The notes under the pieces were generated by a model that saw nothing but the letters and a program-made list of their open reading frames with translations, made no database searches and was not told the origin of the DNA. Made by a program: the position numbers and the translations under genes. Of a stretch of 64,000 nt of DNA, positions 21,301 through 33,300 are shown one piece after another. Each line of letters begins with the position of its first letter. The first letter of the stretch is position 1. This stretch comes from Klebsormidium nitens (lineage: Eukaryota; Streptophyta; Klebsormidiophyceae; Klebsormidiales; Klebsormidiaceae): positions 124,001 through 188,000 of the forward strand of contig DF237054.1 in assembly GCA_000708835.1 (NCBI GenBank), read 5' to 3'.

Positions 21301-24300
21301 ATCTCTGGCAGCATACTGTCAAACCGGGTCACTCGTACCGGTAACTCAAACGATCCCTGGGGCGTCCGTTCCGGTGTGGCACCAGGCGAAGGCCCAGGCG
21401 AAGGAGCGACGGGGTTCCAAGCACAGCCCAGCAGAGGTTCCGCTGTTCCGCCCGATGAAGGTTCCGCCGTTCCGGCCTGAGATCGCAGCGTGTCTATCGC
21501 CTGGGAGACGGGACTGCCGGCAGCATTGCCGGTGACGCCCGTGAATGAGGCGCTGAAGCTTCTCGTTCCGCCGGAACATCCCGTTCCGGCTGCAGTGGAT
21601 TCCGCTCTAACAGTGTTGAGGCGGAGCCGTAACTCCGCGCACTGCTCGCGCAGGGCTTCCAGCTCGAGACGCTCGGCGGCTGCCAAGGCAGGCGCAGCAG
21701 GATTCACGCCATCCTCTGCGGAGCGGCAAAAGCACGTGATTTATAGCCTGCCTATGGCCGTACATATATTGCACCAGAGAGAAAAGGGAGAAAGCAAGTC
21801 CGATCGAGTGTAAGATAAAGTGTGAGACCTTTCAAACACAGCCGCTCGCTGTGACGTGAATTTGAGGGGCTGCGTGTCAATTGATTGTTTGTCGCAAGTT
21901 TGTTACAGTGCATCGCTCGTACCTGGGAAATCTTTGGATTCTCGAAGACATGAGAGGTCACCACTACGGGCCGCTTACCCATGGCGACCGGTTCCTCAAA
22001 GGCGGTGATGACCTCCGCCTCTTCTCTCGGAACCTCTCGTGGTAAATGTTCGGGGACGCCGGTCTGGTTGGGCAACGGTTTTGCAGCCGAGCTCGCTTCC
22101 AGCATGGATTCAACCTGCAAATGAGATGCGCTTTAGATCTTGAAAACAGTTACGCAAAGCATCATACAAGATGGGTCGGGTTCACAAGCCAAGAACTAAA
22201 TTCACCTAAACAGGAAAGACCCAGATTGGAGAAGCGTGCAAGATTGCTTCGGATTCAAAGCTTCGAAGCCAGAAAACGGTTCTCCTTACTCACCTCGTCA
22301 CTTGTTTCTGTCCCCGCAAGTGGTACGTGCCCGCTCGCGCTCAGGTTCTGGACGATTCCATGCTCTCCAAGCTTCGGCGGAATGACGATTCCGCGCTGTC
22401 CAAGCTCCGGCGGCGGAATGACGTCGGCAGAAATACGTCCGGCTCGCAAAGTGTCCAGCTCGCGTTGGAGAGCTGCGAAAATCGTGCAAATCAAAACCTT
22501 AAGTCCCCAAAGATTCTGTCTAAAGTACGCAATGCTGTTGATGAATGAAGCAACCGGTCATGACACTTCTTTCCAGAAAGGACCTCAGTACAAATGAATG
22601 AAGCGTTTCGCACATGTGATTTTGAGGGCATTAGGGAGATTATCGTTTCTACTTGAACAGGCTTAGACAAACAAGTCTGTTCGTCGGACCCCAGGAGCAA
22701 GCAGTACCCCTCTTTCGCTGTAGCTTCTCGTCATGTTTGTATGTTGAACGTGAAGCAAAATCCTCACCGGTCGCTCTGCCTTCTGCAGCCTCCAGTCCCG
22801 CTTTCAGTTCCGTCACAAGCTCTTCCGCTCCTGCCACGATGGCGGAATGAACCAGATCGTCGACTCTGTTTCCAGAGTAACCACCGTCGGTCCTGTTCAA
22901 ACCGCTCTGGGATCCGCCCACGCCTTCCGTCTCTGCCTCCCCTTCCATGCTTTCGGGCTGAGTCGACTTAGTAAACGTCGGCCTGACGTCATCCTGCCGG
23001 AGGTTTGCCAGCTGGCGCTTGCAAAGGGCCACTTCAAACATCAGCGCGGGGAGCTCTGCTAATGCCGCTCCGTACGCTTCCAGCTCGGGACTTTCCACCG
23101 GGCACGTCTTCTGCTGTTCTTGTGACTGGGTTGACTGCCCGGTTACGCCTAAACCGGGCCCACTCTCTCGACTTTCTCCAGTCTGCGTCAACCCCTCGGT
23201 TACTTCCCCCGGTTGGTTCAAAGAGAGGGCGCCGAGCATGCTTTCCAGGCGGGCCACTCGTTCCGGGAGTTCAAAGGCGTCGGAAGATATCCCGGCAGAC
23301 CCGTTGGAAGAGATCATGCTCTCCAGCCTAGTTACGCGCACCGGTAGGTCGAACGATCCGGAAGGCGACCGCTCGGTGGACTCCTCAGGGGTTTGGTCGC
23401 CGGAAGGCGGGGTGTCTTTGATGCTCTTCCGTTGGGTCACTCGGACGGGCAAGTCAAAGGAGTTGCTGGGCGACCGGTCCGCAGTGAAATGCTGCTCCTG
23501 GTCGCCGAGCAGGATAGATTCCAGCCGACTGACTCGCACGGGGAGGTCGAAGGATCCCAGCGGCGACCGGGATAGCCCATCTGCCGGTTCGGTTAGCAGA
23601 ACTTCCGCTTTCTGGTCGCCGTCCAATTCTGAACTATCGTGCGCTGATTCATTTTCCGGTCCCACATTCAGTTCCTGAATGTGAGTCCCAGCGATGGAGA
23701 CCCCTCCACCTGACGCCGTTTTCCCGACAGCCGTAGCGCTCTCCCCTGAATCTCGACTTTCTCGCCCCGTCTCTCCGGACTCCGTCTCGTCTGTCTCGGT
23801 ACCGTTCTCCTCCGTGTCCTTCCGTTCCGTTACAGTCTCGCTCGAAAGTTCCGCCGGAGCTTCTCCATCCTTGACACCCCGCCCGGTCACCTCTGCCGCC
23901 GTCTCCGTGTCTCTTCCTGCCAGGTACAACATCCGTACCAACTGCTCATTCTCTTCCCCTTTTAACTCCGCTTCTCTTCGTACCCTTTCCAATTCATTCT
24001 CCACCCTCTCCAATGTAGAAACCAGCTCTTCCGTCTCTCTCTTCGCCGCCTTCAGATTGCCACCCAGAGTCTCTTTCTCATTCAATTGCCGCGCCTTGAT
24101 CTCCGAAACCGTCGACAGCGCCAGGGTGATGTCCGCCCCCATCATCTCCGTAAACAACCGTAACTCTGAAGCTAACCCGTGTTTACCGCTCGATAAGCTT
24201 ACCAACCCGCTCAGAAGCTTCGCTCTCGCTCCAGCCATCCCCTCTTTCTTTCCCCTCGAGAACCTCTCGTTCGTTTCCAAGGTCTCTTTCAGCGCCTCAA

Positions 24301-27300
24301 TCTCTGATCTCGCGCTTTCCAGCTCCGCTTGGGAAACCAAGATTCGTGCTCTGCCTTCTTCGACCTCCCTCTCAGCATCCACACATCTTTTCTGTGTTCC
24401 TACGATCTCTCCCTTCAACCGTACCGTCTCTTCCTCCAGCACTCTATTAGAATCAGCCCCGGCCGCCACTTCCTCCTCCAGCCGCCGCTGCACTGATTCT
24501 AACTCCCGCCCCCTACCCTCCTCGGCGCTCTCCAAGTCCGCCACTCTGTTTTCCGCCACTTCGAGCGTTGCCGAAACCTCCCTAAACCTCTCCCCCGCGG
24601 CCGCGGCCGCGTCGCCCATCTCCGCGACCCTCAAACTCGCGGCTGCCAAGTCTCTCTCCAGCGCCGCCAAAACCTCGCCAAACCTCTCTCCCGCCGCCGC
24701 GGCCGCATCGCCCATCTGCTCGATCCTCAGGCCCGCGGCCGCCAGATCGCTCTCGAGCCTTGCCGTCTCTTCCCGCGCACTCGACAGCTCGCGTTCCGTT
24801 TCCGCTGCCGCTTGCCTGAGGTCTTCCGTTTCCGTTAGAGCGCCCGCCAGCCGCGCCTCCGCCTCATCCCGGGCCCTTTCAGCGGCCGTCACTTCGGTGC
24901 TTAGGTCAGTATGCGCCTTCTTAGCCGCTTCCAGCTCGGAGCTGACGTCAGAGTGGCCGTTATGAGCCGCCTCTAGCTCCGCTCGAACGTCAGCATGCGC
25001 CTTTTGGGCCGTCTCCAGCTGTTCGATGACGTCGGCACGCGTCCTCTGGACCGCCTCCAGCTCCGAGATGACGTCAGCGTGGGCTTTCTGAGTCTCCTCC
25101 AACTCGTGCATCGCCTCAGAGCGCGCCCTTTGCTCTGCCGCCAGCTCTAGGCTGACGTCACCATGCGCCCTCTGCGACGCCATCAGCTCTGCGCTGACGT
25201 CCGCATGGGCTTCCTGGCTTGCCACCAGTGCGGCTCTAACGTCAGCATGTTCCTTCTGGGCTTCTTCCAATCTTGCCCTGAAGTCAGCCTGGGCCGTCAG
25301 GGACGCCGCCAGCTCAGCGGTGACGTCAGCATGAGCCTTCTTACTGGCTGCCAGCGTGGTGCGGCGGGCGGCGCCTTCCTCAGTCAAGGCCGCCAGCTGG
25401 GCGCTGACGTCAGCGTGCGCGGACCGCGCGTTTTCGAGCTCCGCGCTGACGTAAGCGTGTTCGCTCCAAGCGGCTGCCAGCTGTCTCTCCGCGGCGGCGG
25501 CGCGGTCCTCGTTAGAAGCCAGCTCCACCTTGAGCCGGATGTTCATCTCCCGTGCTTCGGACAGATTGGCTGCAGGAACGTTGGTAATGGGTTCACAATT
25601 TGACGTGTCTCACTCGGGTGCGAATTATACTTGGGTTCGATGCTAAAACTTGACAGTAACGAACTACAAATGTCTCTTGCTTGTCCCTTGCACGTACGGA
25701 ATATCAAGATGCAGAGAAACAGATTGAACTTACATTTGAAGACGTAGAAATGCATTCTACTTCAATCTACATACCCTTAACACGCCCGCAAGGTTGATCA
25801 AGTATTCCCAATCTGTTAGACACCGTTTACAAAATTTGCAAAAAGCTGCAAGCGAGCTCAAAATAGTTGAGATTGCACGTAACAAGCACCACAGGCGCCC
25901 ACATATTTTATTAGTTTCAACAACTGCCAATACTGCAAAGCTGATACTTTCAAGAACACTACAGCTTCGTAGCTTCTACTCTTTAATCTCTGCTAATAGG
26001 CACAGCTACTTACCCGCCGCTCTAGCCTCCGCTTCCGCAAGCTCTGCTTGCAACTCTGCGACGGTCTCCCGCGCGCCTCCCACAATCGACGACAGTACCA
26101 AATCACTCACTGCTCGTTCGCTCTCCGACCCCACCCTCTCTTTTCGTTCCGCTTGCACAGAGTGTTTTACCGCCCCTCTATGTGACGCTTCGACACTTTC
26201 CGGCGCGTCTTTTTCCGGGTCTCCGCTAGTGTTCTGTGAGCTTTCGCTCCGCGGCGTTTCCGTGACGTCATGCTTGCGCCGAAGCTCTGCCAGGTGGCGC
26301 TTGAAGAGCGCCGCCTCAAACATCACAGCGGGCAGCTCTACGAGAGCCCGCCGATACGCTTCGAGCCGGGCAGTCTCCCCCGAGAACTTTTCTCCCCCCT
26401 TCTTATCCTGACCCGACTCCCCGGTTGATTCCCCCGAGCCATCACCCGCTCTGCCGGATCCACTTTCGTTCGCTGGTGCCACCGACTCGGACACAGTCCC
26501 CGCCCTTTGGACGCTCGGTGAGAATCCCGCCAGCATACTTTCCAGTCGGCTCACTCTGACCGGCAAGTCAAAGGAGCCGCTGGGCGACCGGCCCCCAGGA
26601 GCTTCCTGCCTTTGGTCGCCCAGAAGGCTTTCCAGCCGGCCGACTCGCACGGGGAGGTCGAAGGAAACGGCCTCCGATCGAGTTTCTTCTCTCGACGTAC
26701 TTTGGAGCACACGGCTTGTCGAGTCCTTTTGGGCTAGGTCTGCTGTAAAATGGTCTGAAGCCCCAACCATGTTCCCTGCTAAAGCTTTCTCTGCTGCGGC
26801 AGCAAGGACCGGAGGTGTCTGCGGTACAAACCCGGGGAACTCGGACTCCTTAGTTGCCGAATCAGGGCTCCCGGTTCTTCGCTCCCGGGCGACGTCTTCG
26901 CTTTTGCTCAGTGCCCTTTGTTCCGCTTCCGCATCCTCTCCGGTTCCGGTTCCGGTCCCGTTTCCGTTCCCAGACCCTCGCAGCATACTTTCGACCCGGT
27001 TCACTCGTATCGGGAGGTCAAAGGAGCCTTGGGGCGTCCGTTCCGGTGTACCCGAGGGACTGGGCGGAATTGCCACCGGATTCCAGGCCCACACCGGAAG
27101 CTCCTTCGGCTTGGAGCCTTTCTTTACGCTGACGTCCTCCGACGGAATCGATGCCTGACAAGCAGCGTCTTGCGCCCAAAGAATTGTGGGTCCGCCCGCT
27201 GCAGTTCCGGCGGAACCCGGCTTTGTGGGCTCGAAGAAGCCCTCCATTTGACAGCTCACGCTGCACACCGTCACCGCTTCGGCCGCCGGATTCCGGAGTG

Positions 27301-30300
27301 CCTCCATCAGCGGAATCGCCTTCGCCTCTCCGACCACCGCTCCAAACAGGGTCGTGGTCTCACCGTTTGCATTTCGCTGCCCAAGTTCTGCCTCAGCCTC
27401 CGATTCAGAAAGAGCAACCACACTGTTCTGTTCAGTGCTCGCTTTCCGCCCTCCGAGCTCCAAGGGAGTCTCCGAGACGGACGGAAGCTCGCGAGCGCGC
27501 ACGCCCAACCCGCCAAACTCAAACGCGCCCAGGCTGTTCGTCCGCGTCGCGGGCTCGCTGCCGGAGTAACTCGACAGAGTCGATCCCAGGAGACCGCTCA
27601 TGCCGAACGCGTCGACTCCGCTCTCTTGCGAAGTCAGCGTGACGTCAGCAGACCGCACGGAAGGCGCGTCACCCCACGCGGCGCTTTCACTTCCCCCGGT
27701 CTCTTCGAGATGCTGCTTCCCGGGCCCTTGGGGGGTCATGAAGCTGCTTAAGCGCGGTTCCGATTTATCACCCAGGCTTTCGTGCAAAGTAGAACCTTCC
27801 TCCTTGGAGCTTAAGCTAAACTGACCGGGGCTTACGTCTTCAGTGGGCTCTGGCAGGGCGTTCTGGCGTTCCTCCATTGACTTGCTCCGGTCTTCCAACC
27901 GAAGCTCCGGCGGAGCCTCAGCCTTGTCCACGCTTTCCACCGCCCTCAGTCTGTCCTCCAGCCGCGCAATATTGGCCCGCAGTTGTCTATTCTCCTCCAA
28001 AATTGGAGTCTCCTCCTTGGCTCTATCTTCTTCCAATCCACCCGCTGCTCCCACAACCGCAAGTCCAACTTGGGCTCCATCAGCCAAATCCGGTTCTGCG
28101 CTCGACTCCGCTACTTTTTTCGAAGCTTCCCGCCTTTCCGTCTCTTTGTTCTTCCCGTCTTCCTCCCTGTTCCCCCTACTCACTTCTCCCCCTACATTTG
28201 CCTCAGAGGCTTCAGCTTCTTCCACTCCCCCCTTCCTCGAGCATCCAGCCTTTTCCGTTCGTTCCGCCTGCTGCCCCTCCACCGGAACTCCGGGCTTCTC
28301 ACTTTCCTCCCCAGCGCTGAGCGTTTCTTCCAGAGGAGCGACCGCTCCTCCGAGCGCCGCGTTCTCCGGCGCCGCCAATTCTTTCTGCGCGAGCTCCTCC
28401 TGGAGCGCGCGCACTTCAAGGCGCAGGCCCGCGATCGCCTGCGCGGCCGTCGCGCGCTCCTCGCGCAGCCGCGCTATCTCGAGTTGCTCGTCGTGCGTTT
28501 CCGGATCTGCGCTTGCCTCTTCTGAGATACTCGCGGGTGCATCCTGCAAAAGTGGTGGCATGAACGGATCAGAGGCCGCTAATGTGAAACAGAGCTGCCG
28601 CTTGCTTGAAAGGTAGATAGCCGCTCCCTCTTGCCCTTCATAGTGATTCGTGTGTTCTTCCGGTTGTGTAGCTGTGTAAACAGCAGTCGCAATCCGGAAG
28701 TCTGCCATCAGAGACTCTGACTGACTCAGGAAAGCTTGCTGAAAGCACCTTTTTCAGAAGAGAATAAGTCATGTGGACGACACCAATTGAAGGTTTCACT
28801 TGACAGACACGCGCGTCTGCTTAACGAATATTAGAAGCACTTGAGTCCGGGAGAGAATGGAATCGTAAGAGGTATGGAAGGGCTTTCTACCCTCGAAATT
28901 ATTGCAGAATTGAGACGGTGCGCTTACCGCGGCATTGCGGCTTGCAATCTGCACGGCTGGCGGTTGAGCAGTGTCTATTAGGCCCTCATCCTGTTGCGGC
29001 CCCTCGCTGTCGATCAGAGAGTCGCTCGCAGCGCCCAGCTCCGCTTGCAGGTACTCCAAGTCGTCTTGAAGCGCTGCGGAGAAAAAAAATGTACTAAGAT
29101 GCTCATTTGTGAAGACCTCCACTTTGTCATACCAAGAGCGTGGCTCTGAGTCTTTTTAATCTTCGAATTGCTGGGCCCCTAAAAGACGGAAGAGGGAAGC
29201 AAAGAGGAGAAAGTGGTCCCGTCTGATATGAAGCTGTGAAATACCGTCATTTGAAGTGACTTGTTGAGCTCTAAGATTTTTGATGCCGATGCTAAGATTC
29301 CTGCGCAAGATCCTCCGTGCGCTGTTACGGTGCATGCCTTATGCTCAACGTTGCCGGCATACAGTCGAAGGCTCTTGACCTGAAAGAATTAGAACCTCCA
29401 CACTAATAGAATCTGTCCTTGCGAGGGATAAGAATGGTTATTCGAATTGAAACTTGAAGAGGATAAGTTTGCATCCGGCTTACCAGCGGCCATCCCCTCC
29501 GCCATCTGCAGGTCCTCCTTGACTTCCGCCAGGACCTCTTCCGCTCCGGCCATGATTGCGGAATGAACGAAGTTGTCGACCGCTTTGTCGGTCTCCAAGC
29601 TTCTGCGAGCTTCTTGCTCCGACTTGAGATTGAGGACAGCGGACTGGAGGCTCGCAGCGGTCGCGGCCTGTAACTCGTGGAGCGTAACCACTTCTTCTCT
29701 GAGGGCATTCACACTCGCAGACTCGATCTGCATTTCAACCTGCGAGGAGGAATGTAGATTCTTCAAAGTGAAGTGATGACAGTATCAAGTCCGACCTTCT
29801 GATCTGTGCAGCGTAATAAGAAGATAGACTTTGGGAGTGGTCTGTGGTGTATGAAACGGGGTTTAAAAATTGACGACTTGAGTCCTACCTTTGGAGACCG
29901 GATAAAGCGCAGTTCACTTTGCGGCCGGCTTCAATCAGTCCCAGTCTCCCAAGTTCTACAACTGATAACTTGCCCGCTTTGAGTACTCCCACGTTGTGTG
30001 GTGCAAGTACCTTGACCCAAATCTGTCGTCAATCAGTGCCTAAAATCATTCCCGGCAATTGAATGGCACTCCAAGTCCAGAAAAGCGAAGCTAATCCTCT
30101 GGCCTACTCAAAAAAAATCCCTGAGCTTCCAAAGCCGGCTTACCGTTTCCTCCTCATAACCAGCTTCCTCCTCCCGAACTTCCGGTCCGCCCTCTCCAGT
30201 TTCCGAAAGGTCCTCCTCCTCAACGCCTGTGTTCCTCCCTTTCACGATCTCCAGCTCTCTCAGTGCAACTCGCAGCTCCTCCCGGGCACTCTCAATCTTC

Positions 30301-33300
30301 CCGCGGGCATCGCCCACTTCCCCGTTCGCTTCATCCAGCCTGCCGCGTGCCAACGTCAGATCCTCGTTACTAGAGGTTACCTCCTCCCGAGTCCTTTCCA
30401 GCGCCTCTTGGAGGAATTTTAACTCCCCGGTAGCTTTCTCCAGCTTCCCGTGCGCCGACTCTAGTTCTTCAACGCTGGCAATCGTATCCGCCCGGTTACT
30501 CTGAAGTGCCCCCCGGCCCTCGCTCAGCGCCTCGTTTGTCGCTCGCAGCTTGCCACGTGTCAGCGCCAGATCCTGGTTGCTATCCCTTACCTCTCCCCGC
30601 GTCCTTTCGAGCGCTTCCCGGAGGCTACTCAATTCCCCGGTTTCTCTGTCAAGCCTCCCTTGGGCCGACTCTAGTTCCTCAACACTGGCAACCGTATCCT
30701 CCCGGTTCCTCTCCAGAGCCACCAGGGACTCTCTCAGCGCCTCGTTTGTAGCCCGCAACTTGCCACGTGTCAGCGCCAGACCCTCGTTGCTAGCCGTTAC
30801 ATCTCCCCGAGTCATTTCTAGCTCTTCCCGGAGGATACTTAACTCCCCCTTCGCTTTCAGGAGAATGAGCTCCCAGGTCGCTTTCTCCAGCCTGCGGTGC
30901 GCCAACTCTAGTTCCTCAACACTGGCAACCGTAGCCGCCCGGTTCCTCTGAAGACCTCCCTGAGACTCGCTCAGCGTCTCGTTTGTAGCGCGCAGCTTGC
31001 CACGTGTCAGCGTCAGATCCTCTTCGCCAGCTTTTACCTCCCCCCGAGTCCTTTCAAGCGCTTCCTGGAGGAAAATCAGCTCCCCGGTTGCTCTTTCCTG
31101 CCTTCCGTGCGCCGACTCTAGTTCCTCAACACTGGAGGCCATTTCTGCCCGATTATCCCGAAGAGCTCCCCGGGACTCGCTCAGCGCCTCGTTTGTAGCC
31201 CGCAGCTTGCCACGTGTTAGCGCCAGAACCTGGTTGTTATTCCTTGCCTCTCCCCGCGTCCTTTCTACCTCTCCCTGGAGGAGAATCAGCTCCCCGGTTG
31301 CCTTCTCCAGCCTGCCGTGCGCCGACTCTACTTCAATATTGGCGACCGTTTCCGCCCGGTTAATTTGAACAGCCCCCCGAGACTCGCTCAGCGCCTCGTT
31401 CGTAGCCCGCAGCTTGCCACGTGTCACGAAGAGCTCTCTTTTTGTTTCTTCCACCTCCCGGTGCAACTTCCCGAGCTCTTCCCTCGCTTCATTTACAAGT
31501 CCCGAAAAGACAACCCCTTCTTCGTCGGCTCGCGTCCCTCTCGGGTTAGTGGAAACCACCTCCTCTAACCGTTTTCCAGTTGCAAAATCAGGGTTCTCCA
31601 ACCCCGTCTTTTCGACCTTGGCAGGCTCTTCCACCGGTGACGGCGACTCAATTGAAAACAAGGCCCGCTTGAAGGTCGCCGAAATCTCCTCCAGGTTGGT
31701 TTCCCCGGGCAAGTCTCCGTCTCTAGCGGCTCGCAGGAGCGCCAAATGCGCGTCTGCGGTCGTCAGCTCGACGCGCGCGGCCGCGAGCTTGTGCGCCGTC
31801 TGCCGCAGCTCCTCCCTGGCTGACGTCACCAGCTGCGTCATGTCGCGCTGTGCCACTTCCGCGCTCACAGCCTGCACTTGAAAGTTAAGATGCTTAGAAG
31901 ATGCTTGGTAGCAGGTCCTTGTGCGTCAAAAAGGTCTGCGCATGTCAGTGCCCGCAAAGGCTTTGCTTACCAAAAGAAAGAGTGGGCGCATCACTCATAT
32001 CCTCGGCGATTGAGAGGCATTTTAACGTAGAGGTCCACATCAGATCGGGTTTGCATTACCGCCGGTCGCGACAATGGCTCTCTGAAGTACTGCCAATATG
32101 ACATGAAGGGCGCTTCAAGCTTTACCTTTAGCCACGATGACGAAGGGCCTTTATATATTGAACCACAACGAGTGCCGTCACTAAGAATCTTCTTTAACAT
32201 ACAGGAGTTCCAAACCCTGTCGTATCGATTTTTCCTCACCTCTTTCGAACCTTCGAGAGGGTTTTGGTGCTCGTTAGGTGAAGAAGCACCTGTGTAAGCG
32301 GCGAGCGCTTCTTGGAGTGCAGTCAGCTCGGCGAGCGCAGAGTCGCTCTTCTGCTCGTACTCTGCAATGAAGTTCACGCAACAAAGTGAGCAGAAGGAAT
32401 AATTTCCGGCTTTTCGATCTTGTAAAATCTTCGGCTCCTATGTTCACTCCTTAATTGCCCTTGCACTGAGGCTAACTACGATCCAAAGAATTGAATCAGA
32501 AAGCACATCCTTTGTGACTAGAGAAAGAAGCTCCGGCTCTAGGATGGCAGGAAATAAGCTATCGGATTATACCAGCTATGCAAAATGATTCACACTAAAC
32601 CTTCTTCTTCACCCGTGCTATGCTGCTGATGATCGTGACGCTACCAAGTTTTGTCACTCTAGACATCGCAGGAAGCGGCCGCGACAGTTTCTTTTCAGAA
32701 CAGAGCTAGCAGAGCTGCAGCTCTCTGATTTTCTGATAGCCCATCATCCAAACAACGCCTTCGTATGCGCTTGACTCAGAACTTACCAGCAGCTCGCGAC
32801 TCGGCCTTCCTGACGTCTCCTTTCAGCACCCGGACGGTCTCCTCCGCTCCCGCCAGTATCGCAGAATAGACCAATGCGTCTGCTGTCCTGTCAAACTCCA
32901 AATCTTTTAGCGCTGCTCTCTCCGCTTGCAAGGAGCCAAGGGCCGCCTCAAGTTCTTCAACAGCGGCCTCGTGTTTTCCTTGCAGATCTTGCATTTCTTC
33001 CTCGAGACCCACTCGCGTGTAATCTGCAGGGAGATGAAGATTACTGTTTGAGCCGCATGGCCCTTGAAATTGATCTGGGGGAACGCAGTCGGATGCAGTG
33101 CTGTTCCGGACATGGGGCAAAAGATTAGCCCCTTCTTTAGGGGAGGTGCCTAGGTGTCCTGAAATTGTCTTGACACCTTCGTATCACGATAGGAATTGCA
33201 TGAATCTCTCCAGATTCGAATGTTGCATGCAAGTCAGCAGATGCACTCAAGCTTGCACACTAGAGTATTCATAAGTTTTTGGGATCTCGTCTTGCCTAGG

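Larger units (their letters stand above)
20270..26385 (-). repeat. three copies of the ELPALMFEVAL coil segment
   Basis: At about 20280-20345 (exon 16), 22995-23085 (exon 13) and 26290-26375 (exon 12). Each reads LExYxxALxELPALMFEVALxKRQLA and lies downstream of the SFDLPVRV cluster of the same exon. Confidence 0.8.
20545..27044 (-). repeat. 13 dispersed SFDLPVRVxRLESML motifs
   Basis: Approximate starts on the plus strand. Exon 16: 20545 (partial), 20608, 20863, 21049, 21185, 21308. Exon 13: 23236, 23311, 23415, 23510. Exon 12: 26531, 26625, 26979. Each copy has an upstream R-S/T-P-x-G-S (likely phosphosite) and is separated by flexible linkers. The conserved core is F-D/E-L-P-x-R-V-x-R-L/V/I-E-S-M-L. 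Confidence 0.85.
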
